Of a stretch of DNA of 64,000 nucleotides, positions 1-11,799 are shown in pieces. The translations under genes were made by a program, and so were the position numbers. A model generated the notes under the pieces. It was not told where the DNA came from, did no database searches, and saw only the letters and a list, made by a program, of their open reading frames with translations. The DNA is from Siphonodentalium dalli (Eukaryota; Mollusca; Scaphopoda; Gadilida; Siphonodentaliidae), in the NCBI GenBank assembly GCA_032622095.1, contig CP136063.1:282153426-282217425 (forward strand), given 5' to 3'. Position 1 is the first letter of the stretch; each line of letters opens with the position of its first letter.

Positions 1-1561
1 TTTGAGAATGGACAATTTAACACTGAAAGTATGCGCAGATATCAAAATTAGGGTGAAGAAAGAATTTTCACTGTTGCAAGCGACCGGCTCAGTCGCTGAT
101 TGGTAGAAAATATCTGATAATAATTATTTTTTGAACAGCTGTGGAAAGGTCCATTTGGCCTGAAGTCACACATAATGTTTGAACTAAAAAACATATTTCA
201 TTTTATCAGAGTAGAGAAGTACCCTCTTGTTAATACTGCTGACCAAAACACAGTTGATTGATATGATACAAGATGAGTAACTGCATTTGTGTTTGTAAAT
301 ATTCTTATTGATCTTCAAGCTCCAACTTCTGGTTCAAGAGAAGTAACTCTAAAACTTGGCAGCTTAGAGATGTGTTCTTACTATATAAACTTCCATTACC
401 TTCTGTTCTCCTAGGTCAAATATTGTCTTGATCCATTCAGTCATTGGGTCTTAAAGTGATTTGAAACACTCGGTTGCACACACACACAGAATGCAATAAA
501 TTTTGTATAAAGATTGCCAGCAGATCATGCCATTCTTTCGTTTCTCAATTTTAAGTGTAGTGTGACATTTGTCAAGCTGCAGTGTGACTCAATACGTTGA
601 CAAGTACTTTTGGGCACATTTTTGTGTGTCTAAAAGGACGTTCTTTAATTTGTAATACTCGTGCAGGGTCAACCCTTTCCTGTGAATACAGGCTAGCAGG
701 ATTTGTTAACACTGAGGCCTATGTAAATCATTTGGTGTATTGTAACCACGAATAGTTCCATGAGGTTAGTGGATACAAGGGACTAGTATATAGAGTTATG
801 TCTCTTAGATTACAAGTATAGAGTGTTTTGTCTCTGATTTGTTGAAGGAAATGATTCAAGTGTCAGACAATGTTTTAGCCTCCCTGGGTCTACATTTCTT
901 TACTCAGAATCACAGAATATAAGTCCTTCAGGTATGATTATGCATGAAATATTAAACTGCATAGATTTTTTCGCGATTTGCCCAGAAAAACACTACGATA
1001 TCAAAATTTCATAAACTTCTCAAAATAGAAAGGGTATTGTAACATTTTTATTGAGATTTTTCAGTAATAAATTAAAAATTAGCACCTAACGAAATAAGTT
1101 TAATACCAGTATATATATTTTGAAATTTACATTAGCAGCATATCACCACAACATTTTCATGCTGAGTATTATTTTCGGTGGGAAATTACTCCACCACACA
1201 TAGAAGCTACCGACCCCAGAGGGTTAACTGACAAACTTACCCAGATACCTGCAGATACACTTATTTGGTGACCTTTGCATTGATCACAATCCACACTTTG
1301 TGGGTTGGAACTGGCTTCCTTATCGCTGGATGGCTTATGTTGGCTTAATGTGCCATGAATGTTTCATAGAGACACTGGCTTCTAGAATATAGTAGTGGCC
1401 TGTTATAGTCAGGTTTCAAGTTTTTTTCAGCAAAACCAATGGTTTCTGCTATGACATAAACAAACATATATTACAAAAACAAAACAAAAAGAACAATTGT
1501 TATATGTATATATATGTATGTTAAAAAAAAGAAGATGTTTTTCCTTGAATTGATGGTATCA
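1..1561. other. Non-genic stretch
   Basis: No ORF of note, RNA gene or repeat with clear ends was recognised. A CCCTTT near 671 and a GGGTTAA near 1,222 hint at another decayed TTAA-type MITE, but the termini do not pair convincingly. Confidence 0.5.
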
Positions 1562-1648
1562 TTAACCCTTTCAGTGCCAAGTCCGATTTTTGTATCAACC
1601 CATAATTCCTTGATCATTTTTCAAATTTATTGGCACTGAAAGGGTTAA
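1562..1648. mobile_element. Mini-MITE with TTAA ends
   Basis: An 87-base element bounded by TTAA on both sides. It has inverted ends reading TTAACCCTTTCAGTGCCA on the left and the complement on the right, and no coding capacity. TTAA plus CCCT-type ends fit the piggyBac superfamily. The superfamily call rests on ends and target only, since no transposase is present. Confidence 0.7.
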
Positions 1649-1689
1649 TAGTCATAGAGTTCCACTGAACATATGGTGCCAGACATTTG

Positions 1690-1760
1690 AAGAATGAGGT
1701 CCCCAGAGAGTGAATTTAGCACTGTGGGCTAGCATCACCAAATTGATCCTCTGGAGACTT
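1690..1760. repeat. AGAATGAGGTCCCC foldback, degenerate copy
   Basis: First of a family of about 90-base foldbacks whose arms read roughly GCAGAATGAGGTCCCCAGAG and the complement. The arms flank a short loop that often contains GATGCTAGCCC. This copy has mismatched arms. Confidence 0.6.
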
Positions 1761-2074
1761 CAATAATAGAAAATCACCCCCCACACCCCGCCTGAATCAT
1801 CATTAATATTATTATATAGCCCCTTTGAACTCTGTGTTCCCCTAAGCATCACTCATCACTAGTGGTGTGTTCTCAAGTCATTGGGATGCTCGTAAGTAAA
1901 TATTGCATCATAGATTGCTACATGGATAGGGGGATGTAAACAGAGTGCAGGGTACATGCCATTAAGTGAATACCTCAATTTATGTACAGAGCTCATGTAT
2001 TAGGCCTAAGAAAATTATATGTCTGGTTAGAACTACAACTTGGGGGGGGGGGATTGGGGTCGGTATAGGTAGGC

Positions 2075-2336
2075 TTAACCCTTTCATGATGGTAGCCGCG
2101 CTGGTGCAGCATTAAAGATTCTGTGCCAGTGCAATTTATTATATTTGCGATTCACCCATAATCAGTCTCGCATATATAAGAGAATCTACTGGCTTACAAG
2201 GTCAAGGAAAATGTTGTTATGCCAATGCATTCTCTTATATATGTGAGGCTCCCATGGGAGACTCGCATATATAAGAGAATGCATTGGCACAGGGTTTTCG
2301 CAAAATTTCAGAAAGTTCCAGTCATGAAAGGGTTAA
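2075..2336. mobile_element. TTAA-bounded MITE carrying the 70-bp palindrome
   Basis: Begins TTAACCCTTTCATGA and ends with the complement, with TTAA on both sides. Inside, 2,219-2,290 is a near-perfect palindrome with arms that include AATGCATTCTCTTATATATG, plus a partial extra arm near 2,167. The same palindrome occurs inside MITEs with different ends elsewhere in the window. Confidence 0.75.
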
Positions 2337-2723
2337 ATATATATTTTAAAAATCATTTCAATACCAGAAATGTCGTTGATTTTTGTCGTGTTTTGCTTCA
2401 ACCAAAGCATTATAATTATATATTGTTGTTTAACATTTTCACAAATAAAACATGATAGAATTTAAAACATATTCACAATATCTTTGCTAAAACTTGTTAC
2501 ACAAATCGAGAAATACAGTCAGCGCACCGGCATGAATACAGAAAAAAAATTGGAATTCCCACTATTCGGGACTAAAAATACTTCGTCGACTCTGGCAACC
2601 CTCAGGATATTAAAATAAAAATATTCCATAGGCAATATGATTATTGTGTTTGGAGGAGCCTGAGACAGTTAAGCCGTTTCGATGAGGGTGACGGTTGAAA
2701 TAACTACTCATAAACGAGTACAG

Positions 2724-2903
2724 TACTAGTAATGCCCTAAGTAATCGACTCCTTAACCACAGCAGAATTTTGGGTAACTGTTCAGGATTTAGTCGGAAAT
2801 ATGGCTTGTTGCCATTCATCGGAAAGCTCTTTCTGGCTAAATCCTCAAAAGTTACCCATAATTCTGCTGTGGGTAAGGAGTTGATTACTTAGGGCATTAC
2901 TGT
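2724..2903. mobile_element. Foldback MITE (TACAGTAATGCCCTAA ends), decayed
   Basis: Inverted arms with AGTAATGCCCTAAGTAATCG, CAGCAGAATT and GGAAATATGGCTTGTTGCC, paired with their complements. It is a mutated copy of the family best seen at 5,370-5,584. Ends of TA-CAGTAATGC type would fit a Tc1/mariner-derived MITE with a TA target; that is inference. Confidence 0.65.
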
Positions 2904-3320
2904 ATTTAGTATAGAAAGGGTTAAAATAGGCGTGTTGCAGAAACCCCAACCACATATATTATCTGCTTGGCCTTGTATGCTATAACATGGTTAGTGGATT
3001 AAACACAGAGATGGGGTCCTTGGTACACAGATCATAGATGCCTGGATTTAATAGCAGGGCTGGGTTCAGTTGTCTTGCATGCTATTACAGGATTACCTGT
3101 ATTCTCATGAGTCTGACAAACTCTTAACACCGCATACAGTATTAAAGGCTCCTAGCTTTGTTTGAATAGGTCATGGCAGTGACTGGTAACCACATTACAT
3201 TGTATGTTCAGATAACCCCACCATCAGGATACTGGTCGACATGTTCTCTATGTGATGTCAGTATGTTCAGACACCCTTTGACATGTTTTACTGTGGTGAA
3301 CAGATTATGGATGTGATGTT

Positions 3321-3467
3321 CGGACACCCTCAGACAGGGTTGTAGTGTACGTGTCCTCTAGTTGATGGTCGGACACCCTCAGACAGGGTTGTAGTGTACG
3401 TGTCCTCTAGTTGATGTTCGGACACCCTCAGACAGGGTTGTAGTGTACATGTGCTCTAGTTGATGTT
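3321..3467. repeat. Tandem repeat, 49-bp unit x3
   Basis: Three near-identical 49-base units starting CGGACACCCTCAGACAGGGT. The surrounding 3,200-4,400 has looser echoes of the same unit (ATGTTCGGACA, GTACATGT). Confidence 0.75.
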
Positions 3468-3541
3468 TGGACATTACACCCATTGAAGTAATAAGGGGGT
3501 ACAGATTCTGTATGTGACGTTGGCATGTTCAGATACTCTCT

Positions 3542-3942
3542 TTAACCCTTTACCCAACAAACCAGCCAAAACCGGCCAAATAAAGCTTCAACAGCCTAAA
3601 ATATCTTCGGTCTGTCTCAATAGAACCATACAAATATGGATATCATTGGAACCGGCTCCTTGATCACATTGTGATAGTTACAGTTATGCCCTGTGCCAAT
3701 GCATTCTCTTATATATGCGAGTCGACCATAGGTCGCCTCGCATATATAAGAGAATGCATTGGCCTAAACAAAAATCTTTTTTTAACACTTTTTACCATTT
3801 TTTCTTACATTCTTTAACAATTTTATAATTTTTAATGTGTTAAGCCAATGCATTCTCTTATATATGCGAGGCGACCTATGGTCGACTCGCATATATAAGA
3901 GAATGCATTGGCACAGGGCCGTTCTGTTGGGTAAAGGGTTAA
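3542..3942. mobile_element. TTAA MITE, family 1 (full copy)
   Basis: About 400 bases, bounded by TTAA, with ends TTAACCCTTTACCCAACA and complement. It contains two copies of the 70-bp palindrome (about 3,690-3,765 and 3,843-3,917) separated by an AT-rich spacer. Other copies lie at 21,084, 35,436 and 60,175. The 35,436 copy has an empty-site counterpart that proves the boundaries. Probably a non-autonomous piggyBac-type element. Confidence 0.85.
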
Positions 3943-5256
3943 CAGGTTTAATACCAGTGTATAGATATGTCATGTTTGTTTGCATTCTCTACTGATGTTC
4001 AGGCATTGCACACACTGATGTTGGCAGTGTACATGTACAGATTCTTGATGTGATGTTATCATGTATGGACATTATACCCTCGCCTGTTGTGGCTCGAAGG
4101 TTTGTAGTAATTGTACTGTAATTTTTTGGCACCATTCTAGTGTACATGTACATGTTCTTTTGGAAACCCTCTGACATTGTTCTAATCTACATGTTCTCCA
4201 TGTGATTGCTCACTGCTCATGTTTGGGTATTACCCAGCTGACCAGTTTTATGCTTGTGTACGCATTCTGTATGTGACTGTTTGGAAGTGTACATGTACAT
4301 ATTAATCATCATTGATGTGATTTCATAATGTACAGACATTACACCCTCGCCTGTTATATGTCTAAGTTTCGTACTGTTATTATTTGTATTATCTGGCTCT
4401 TTGAACTGTAGTTACATGAATGGATGCTAAGACTTTTCAGACCAAATGTTTAATATGTTCCTAATTTCTGTAAATTTTTTGGACTGAAATAACACAATTC
4501 TTGTTACAGAGACAGGGTTGTACACCTTGGATCTTTGGAGTGACCTGTAGATGGGAGCTATCAAATCTTTTAGAATTTCATTTAAAAATTGGCCTGGCCG
4601 CCATTTAAATTTCACATTTGAATCCATCGGGACACACTGCAGCCCATAGAAATGTTTTGAAAATATTTACAGGCATGTTTAGAATCATCTCTAAATATTT
4701 CAAATCTAAAATAATCGCAGGGCCCTAGGATACTGTTAATAAACTTGACATAATTCAAATTTTCTTAAAGTGATATGAAACAATCCGGTAGGGTGATCAA
4801 ATATAGAATGGAGAATATTCTTGCTCAAAGTAGTTTTTTTTTTTTTTTTAATTGACAACGCACACAGTCATACCTATATATTAATTAAAGGCAGTGACTC
4901 TTGATGGCAAAATCATTTTCGTTAGTTTAATTATCACCGATTGTTACGTCCCGAATTGAGATGTAAATATTTACAATTGTGCGTAGTTCAAGACGATGTT
5001 TTCTATGGAGTGATACGGTCTATTTGCTTTAGATTTTCGGCTATGTAGTATAATGCTACATTCCTCCAGTTGGCATAACACCTGAATACGAACTTATCAG
5101 TTTCACGCACCCAAACAACTACATAATATGTCTTTAAAACAACTTGAAATAATTCAGATCTTCTTAAGTACTGATTATATATTGCATCTGATCCAGAAGC
5201 CCTATTAGAACATCTATGGTAGAATGAAAGCCTGCAAATAGTGTGTCTGTAATTTG
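3943..5256. other. Non-genic stretch
   Basis: No gene recognised. It contains weak echoes of the 49-bp unit and a T-run near 4,837; the short ORFs do not look coding. Confidence 0.5.
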
Positions 5257-5346
5257 CAGAATGAGGTCCCCAGAGGGATAATTTAGTGACGTTATCCTGC
5301 TGTGTGGACTAGAATCACTAAATTCCCCTCATGGGACCTCATTCTG
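5257..5346. repeat. AGAATGAGGTCCCC foldback
   Basis: Inverted arms GCAGAATGAGGTCCCCAGAG and complement around a loop with GGACTAGAATCACT. It abuts the next foldback MITE. Confidence 0.75.
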
Positions 5347-5369
5347 GTAAGACCTCATCTTCTGGGAAG

Positions 5370-5584
5370 TACAGTAATGCCCTAAGTAATCGACTCCTTA
5401 AACACAGCAAAATTATGGGTAACTTTTCAGGATTTGTTTGGAAATATGGCTTGTTGCCATTCATCGGAAAGCTCTCACAGAGCTTTCTATTGAATGGCAA
5501 CAAGCCATATTTCCGACTAAATCCTGAAAAGTTACCCATAATTCTGCTGTGTTTAAGGAGTCGATTACTTAGGGCATTACTGTA
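5370..5584. mobile_element. Foldback MITE (TACAGTAATGCCCTAA ends), best copy
   Basis: A 215-base, almost perfect inverted repeat. The arms start TACAGTAATGCCCTAAGTAA and meet near GAAAGCTCTCACAGAGCTTTC. Both strands stay open through it, which creates spurious ORFs. Related copies are at 2,724, 15,291, 17,407 and 21,589. Confidence 0.85.
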
Positions 5585-5757
5585 TCAAGTATCTTTAGTC
5601 TCAAATTATCATTGTTTTTAGTTACTTTTTCCCTTCTGGGAATTTTCTATATCCTCTAATTTGCAGAAAATAATTTGCATAATTGAGGTGACTAATGGGT
5701 GAACATCACCAACTTCAACTGAGGAACTTCAATCAGATCCTAGGCAGATAAGGCCTA

Positions 5758-5852
5758 AGCAGAATGAGGTTCCCAGAGGGTGAAGTTGGTGATGCTAACC
5801 CGCTATGTGGGTTTGCGTCACTTAATTCACCCTCTGGGGACCTCATTCTGCA
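5758..5852. repeat. AGAATGAGGTCCCC foldback
   Basis: Well-preserved copy: GCAGAATGAGGTTCCCAGAG arm, loop with GATGCTAACCCGC, complementary arm ending CTCATTCTGC. Confidence 0.8.
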
Positions 5853-6302
5853 AATGTCAGTCTCACTAAATTCAGGCTTGTTGGTAGAATGTAATGGAAT
5901 CTCTGGTTGAAATCACATTCAGTAGATTATCCTGGTGTGGTGTACCTATATAATTGCCAACATTTCTCCTGGTATTAGCCAAATGCCTTTATCTGTTTCA
6001 AATAGGAAGCTCTGTGGATGGATCTATGACTAATAGATGAGCTATGTGCTCTATCCACCTTCATCTCATGCCATAATATACCTGGCTTGCTTTATATCTA
6101 ATATGTTTACAGCTAATATGCCTTCTCAAATCCTCTAGGAAATTGGGAAGAAAACACTTTGAAGGTTACTGAAATTATCTCATATAATTTCAGCTGTAAA
6201 ATAGAGGTTGCATTTGGTGATACGTAATAACATGCAGGGCTGTAGAAAGAGGTCAGTGGTTGCAGGACACAAATGGGAAATTTAGAACTTGTGAAATTTC
6301 CA

Positions 6303-6537
6303 TTAACCCTTTGAGTGCCAGGTCCGATTTTTGTATCAACCCATATACCCTGTGCCAATGCATTCTCTTATATATGCGAGTCGACCATAGGTCGCCTCGC
6401 ATATATAAGAGAATGCATTGGCCTAACAATTTTTCATCATTTGTTATAATTTTTTACAATTTTAATAATATTTTTAAAATCTAAAAAAAAAATAAAAATA
6501 AAAAAAAAAAAATACTCAGACAAATGACCACTAACCC
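6303..6537. mobile_element. TTAA MITE, family 3, 3' truncated
   Basis: Starts TTAACCCTTTGAGTGCCAGG and includes one 70-bp palindrome (about 6,352-6,423). It then runs into an A-rich tail and loses its right end. The long relative at 59,287-60,010 has both ends. Confidence 0.65.
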
Positions 6538-6603
6538 TTTCTTTACTGGATTGATTCTCCCACCCAGTTTATACATGTACATCATAGATTGAAATGGTCT
6601 ATT

Positions 6604-6790
6604 ATTCATCTAGAAGGGTGTTCAGGATAAATTAACAGACGGCAGTCATGCAAAAATATAATACGAGTGCTGAAGGATTCCTATTCATTGGTGGAATATT
6701 TTTAGATACTAAGTTCAATAAAATATTGAACTTATTATCTGAACATTTCCTATGGGGACTACTCGTCAATGAGTATTTAGTAAAGAAAGG
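6604..6790. repeat. Palindromic repeat with TTCAATAAAATATTGAA core
   Basis: Internal inverted repeat centred on TTCAATAAAATATTGAACTT, with flanking GAAGGATTCCTATTCAT and CTCGTCAATGAGTATTTAGT. A related copy in the opposite orientation lies at 17,215-17,400, next to another AACCCTTTCTTTACT end. Confidence 0.5.
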
Positions 6791-6840
6791 TATTAATTGG
6801 CCTTGTTTTTGTGACATATAATATACCTTGCTCACTGAAC

Positions 6841-7184
6841 TTGAACCCTTTGGTGAGTAGAACGACATATATGTCGTCTATTGGTTGAGGAGTAGAACGA
6901 CATATATGTCGTTTCAGGAAGTGTTATTTTATGTAGACATAACTACAATAAATCATCTGATTTATAAATGATTTGTATAGCAGTTATTTTGATTAATATA
7001 ATGTCCCAAATGTATAAGTGCAATCGATTACGATAACACACGTTAACAAAAAATGCACATAAATTAAAACGAATTATTGGGCCTTTTTGACCCGAACTTG
7101 ATAATAATTATTGCTATGACGTTGACATTAAATTTACTCATGACGTCATGTATATGACGTTACAGATACTCTCCAAAGGGTTAA
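6841..7184. mobile_element. MITE with CCCTTTGG ends and ACGACATATATGTCGT motif
   Basis: Left end (TTG)AACCCTTTGGTGAGTA and right end TACTCTCCAAAGGGTTAA are inverted. It contains two ACGACATATATGTCGT palindromes about 35 bases apart. A partial relative is at 28,983-29,156. Confidence 0.6.
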
Positions 7185-8509
7185 GCTCTTAAAAATTGTT
7201 GACAATTTCAATTTCATAATGGAGGTCTTTAACAAATTTGAATTTTTTTTGCAAATTGGCTTTGAATTTGAAAATGGCTGACCAGTGTGAATAATGTTTC
7301 ATAATTAACCATTACTGGTATTGGATTGTTGTCAAATAAATTTTCAACCGATCGCTGTAGGCCTGTCATTTAATGCAAGTATTCGTTCAATAAAATGATC
7401 TCTCTTTCAACACCAACACCTGGAAAATTGGGTAGGCTATAATACATAGAATGGCATAAAATGTGTAACTCAAGCCCATCTTACACCAGAGAGAGGTATT
7501 CAGAGGAAGGTAGGAAAAAACATGTTTACTCCTACATATCCACAATATCTTCTGGAAGAACAGTAACATTGACCACATGTGATTTGTAAATAAAGGTATC
7601 AGCTGATAATCTGTTCCATTGTGGGCTTGTGGTTATCTCCCATTGATCCGCTGAGATACCACTGCCATAATGACATTAATTGGTAAGGAATTCTTATGTG
7701 TTTTTAGTTCTTATGTTTTAGGATTAAAATTGTCTATGTCTGGCTCAGTTCATATTGTTCTTATCAATACCGAAAGAATTACCATTATTGCAAACTTAAA
7801 AAATAATTTGGTGGTCAAAACAAGATAATAGGTGACTAAATAGTAGTAAATACAGTTCCGCAACGATATGTAAAAATAGATTTATCGTCTGCAAAGTACA
7901 ATCATTGTGGCAGTGATATATCGCAGCGATGATATATATAGGGTAGAGGGCACTGTATGGAGTTTGGGCTTGTGGTTGCATGGATTATGCAAGAGGAATA
8001 ACTCTAACTGTACCCATGGTCATAGCCTTGCACCTTGAATCTCCACACTGGAGCACAAACTAGTAGCCAACATATACATTGCAAGTTAGTTGTCTCTGAA
8101 ACTATATTTTCATCGAATCCATTTAACACCTACTATGACATAATAGTCCAGCAAGCTGGATAAACATGTATATTTATACACTAAGTGTTGTCATCACTAA
8201 ATCCAGCATTCTGATTGGTCGGCGCCCATGTGGCTAGTTGCAGTTATTTCTCGGTGAATGCGTAACGCCTCATAACACCAAGCTAATAACACCATCGATA
8301 CGTCATTAGGTTTGGAAAGACGAACGCGTAATGTTTTGGGCGCATTTGGACTCTCGCAGGATTGACTTAATACATCATCGGGTTTCAACATGAAGAGAAA
8401 TTGTTCCTATTAACTTTTGCCAAGGGTGCTATTGGGTATTTTGGGCTGATCTTGTCACGATACACTTTTCGATTTAAATATATTTACAAAAGTGGCTTTT
8501 TCGCTAAAT
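7185..8509. other. Non-genic stretch
   Basis: AT-rich, with no ORF that looks coding and no repeat with defined ends. Confidence 0.5.
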
Positions 8510-8692
8510 GTATATAAATATAAGGATTAACTGTCATGTGGACTATTTTTATGGAGATGTAACGGTGAGGTAAGTGGACATAACTTGTATGTAAAACCCT
8601 TCGGGTTTTACACAAGTTATGTCCACTTACCTCACCGTTACATCTCCATAAAAACAGTCCACATGACAGTTAATCCTTATATAAAGCATTTC
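8510..8692. repeat. Long perfect foldback
   Basis: Arms of about 80 bases (left from about 8,521, right to about 8,681) meet at AAAACCCTTCGGGTTTTACA. Only one or two mismatches are visible, so the element is recent or conserved. No second copy was seen in the window. Confidence 0.8.
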
Positions 8693-11225
8693 AATCTTAA
8701 AGCCTGGCAGTCGGAACAAGTGAACTGGTATATATTATAAATGTACTCCTGCTTTAAGGAAATGACATACCTCACTGCGGATGTGATATCATTTTCATGT
8801 TAAGGAATTAAAAAAAAAGATTTCCCCTACCTACCTACCTAATTTCAAACATAGGGTAGGAAATAGACAGAACACAACGCGCATCTTAATCGAGAATCTT
8901 TTATCGAATGAGTTGCGGATGGCGCAAGGATATATTTTGCAAGAGTGTAGCTCGAGCGAAATATAACTTTGCGCTGTCGCGCAACGAGATTATGATGCAA
9001 GTTGCGTTCTGTATTTATTCTACACCTTTCAGTCAGATAAGTTCAATCCATGAATGTCACCTTCATTGATACTATAGCTATCTTTATTGTGATTTAAGTG
9101 TGACAAATAACCAGTAATTATGGCGGGATCACTGGAAGCGGATGATCGATGTAATGTACGTCATCTTTCTTGTCGACAACGTCAACAAGAAATTAGAATT
9201 GTTCCACCTAATGTATTCAACTAGAGGTATACACTAATATGTATTCAATGGCTGGGATTCCGTTGAATACATGTGCCTCATGTCAATGGATGTGGAATAA
9301 ATAAGCAAACAAAGATATTTTTGTTAGAAGGGGGAAACCATACCATCCCCCATATCAGGGGCCATGTAAGGCGAACAATAATGGCCCTCCTGGACTTCTG
9401 ATAATGACACCCATGATAACCACAGCTTGTTGACTTCAGATTTTGATTCACTCTCATCATTAAATCAAACAGTTACCTTTGTTATTATCAATAAAGTCAG
9501 ACAATTCGTAACACAAGTATATTATAAAGTGTGTACTGATTGATATCACGATATTTGGGTCATACTTCAGGTTTTGGTTCACTTTCGTCATTTAGAAAGC
9601 ATCAAACATTTGCCTGGTAAAGTCAGACATTTCGTAACATAGATCTAAGCTGAGTCAGCGTGTACTTATTCATAACGTGTCAGGATTATAATGTGTCCAT
9701 CAGGTCTGTGTCAACATTGACACTGATGCCACACTTCAATCAATTCAATCTGATCTGTTTGTCAACAAGAGGATGCCTACCTGCTTCATCACTGATGTTT
9801 GTCATATATAACCAGAGACATGGTGACAGGAAAAGTATGAGGTGGCCCATGTTTAAAATTGCTCCCCCCAGCAAACAGAGACAAAATTTTTCAATAATAT
9901 AAATTAATACTACAAAACAGCCTGTCAGAAATTTAAAGGGTAGGTCGCGACTATTTTGGTTATATGCTCGCATTTATGTAATTCAACTCCAAATAGTGAC
10001 CCACTGCAGAGTAAAAGTCGCTTCTGCAAAACGCCGGCTTTGTTTTGATACAGCGCGTCATCAAAACGACGTCACGGAAAAATATTTTTGAATCAGTGAA
10101 ATCATGAAAAGCGACGTTCCGTACTTGTGATGTCACAAATCCGTACTTGTGATGTCACAAGTTGAAGACTGCATTGTTTGTGTAACGTTGATTAAAATTG
10201 GTCAACGCAGCATGCATTTCAATGTTAACTTGTTAAGCTGTTCTATTTTTGTTGTTGTCTATGACATTGTGATTTCGGATTTGCGATAGAACTGTCATAA
10301 TTGTTGATCAAATGTCACAGATCCACCAAATGCCGGCAACAATGTAACATTCTAGAAATAATTTGGACGGTGCAGAGAGATTGTAGCACTACTCTCGATC
10401 GTCATTTACGAAGTTCTCTGAAAGAGGCCGATTATTCTTAGCAAAGAGGAGGGCTTACGCTCTGATTGACGTCGGGAGCAAAATTAGCAACCGCTTCGTC
10501 TGCGGTGTTATTTCTTCGCACATTCTAGACCACATTAACCAGATTAATCATGGTTAATTAACAGATATCGGGTGGTATTAATTATTACTACCTGCACTTT
10601 AAGAATGTTGGGGTTCCTGAGCTCAATCTGATCCATGATGCCCAAAAACAGAAATATAGTCATTTTGGATTAAGACTTCGGTAAACAAAAATGCCCCATA
10701 TAATTATAATCACGTCATTTTCTTATTTTGGTCTGAAGGTTGAGCTTCAGTGCAGACTTTAGTAATTTCAGAATGTCGGGGGAATTGTGAAATTCCATGA
10801 GAAATAGTGAGATTTTTATAATGGCTCAAAACAGCTCTACAGAGGCATTTTTAAAACAACATGGTAAATTTGGCACTGTATTCAGCTATTCTAATCATAT
10901 TTGGCACTTTTGGAAACCGCAAATTTCACTTTGCAACAAATTTTATGATGAGCTACATCTTGCATTTTACTTTGTTCTGACGGGTTATTTTGTAATGGCA
11001 AATTAACACCAGTTACAGCTAGTTTTAACAATGTCTTTGACTGGAATTTAGTTTTATCTCCTCCAGTATGTGTGCGTTGACATGAGTCTGCCAACAGGGC
11101 AGCTGAAATCATGAGATTTCCATCCACAATTGTGAGGGCGTGAGCTGGGGGTGCAAAACGCCTAAATATTGAGAGTTAGCATGTTTGCTCCAGCATAATT
11201 AACACTTATTTCTTTATCTTTTCAG
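8693..11225. other. Non-genic stretch
   Basis: No gene, RNA or bounded repeat recognised. There is a short CCTACCTACCTACCT run near 8,830 and a direct duplication of CCGTACTTGTGATGTCACAA at 10,119-10,160. Confidence 0.5.
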
Positions 11226-11251
11226 AAGGAGTTGACAACACGAAGAGGGAG
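11226..11251 (+). CDS. Candidate 26-nt host microexon
   Basis: A 26-base segment lies between a strong acceptor (TTATCTTTTCAG) and a strong donor (GTATGT). Two of three frames are open. If joined to the next candidate exon at 17,628 the phase is compatible in two ways. No family is recognised, and splice signals of this quality can occur by chance, so this is a prediction only. Confidence 0.35.
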
Positions 11252-11415
11252 GTATGTTTCTATCTTTTCTTTTTAAATATGCATTGTGTGATTTGGCACC
11301 AAATTAGTCGAAAAAGTCCAGGTAAAAGAAAAATACTCGCAATCATCATTAATCGTATGGAGAGGCATCATGAAAATACCAAAAACATAACAAGATCATC
11401 AAAACCACAAAATAT

Positions 11416-11799
11416 ATTAAAGGTACTCAATCCGATTAAGCACCCCTAAATTTACAGATATCGATTTTTGAAGTTTGATAAATTTTGGAAATGTGATCCA
11501 CATGCTCGAGCTCAAACAGACAAATTGCAGGTGTAAGATGGATAACTCTAAAATCAACTGGTTATTATTGTTAATAGTTCTCTACTTGATTTTAGAGTTA
11601 TCCATCTTACACCCACAATTTGTCTGTTTGAGCTCGAGCAAGTGGACCACATTTCCAAAATTTAACAAACATCAAAAATCGATATCTTATCACTCTGAGC
11701 TTTGAAGGGTGGGTTCCTCGACTTGAATAAAATATTTTTTACCCCTGAAGCCAAAGAAATAATGATTTAGGGGTGCTTAATCGGATTGAGTACCTTTAA
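11416..11799. mobile_element. TTAA foldback, GGTACTCAATCCGATT ends
   Basis: Bounded by TTAA, with ends TTAAAGGTACTCAATCCGAT and complement. The interior is itself a long inverted repeat, with arms containing GAGCTCAAACAGACAAATTG and GATGGATAACTCTAAAATCAA. A diverged second copy lies at 17,729-18,216. Confidence 0.8.
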
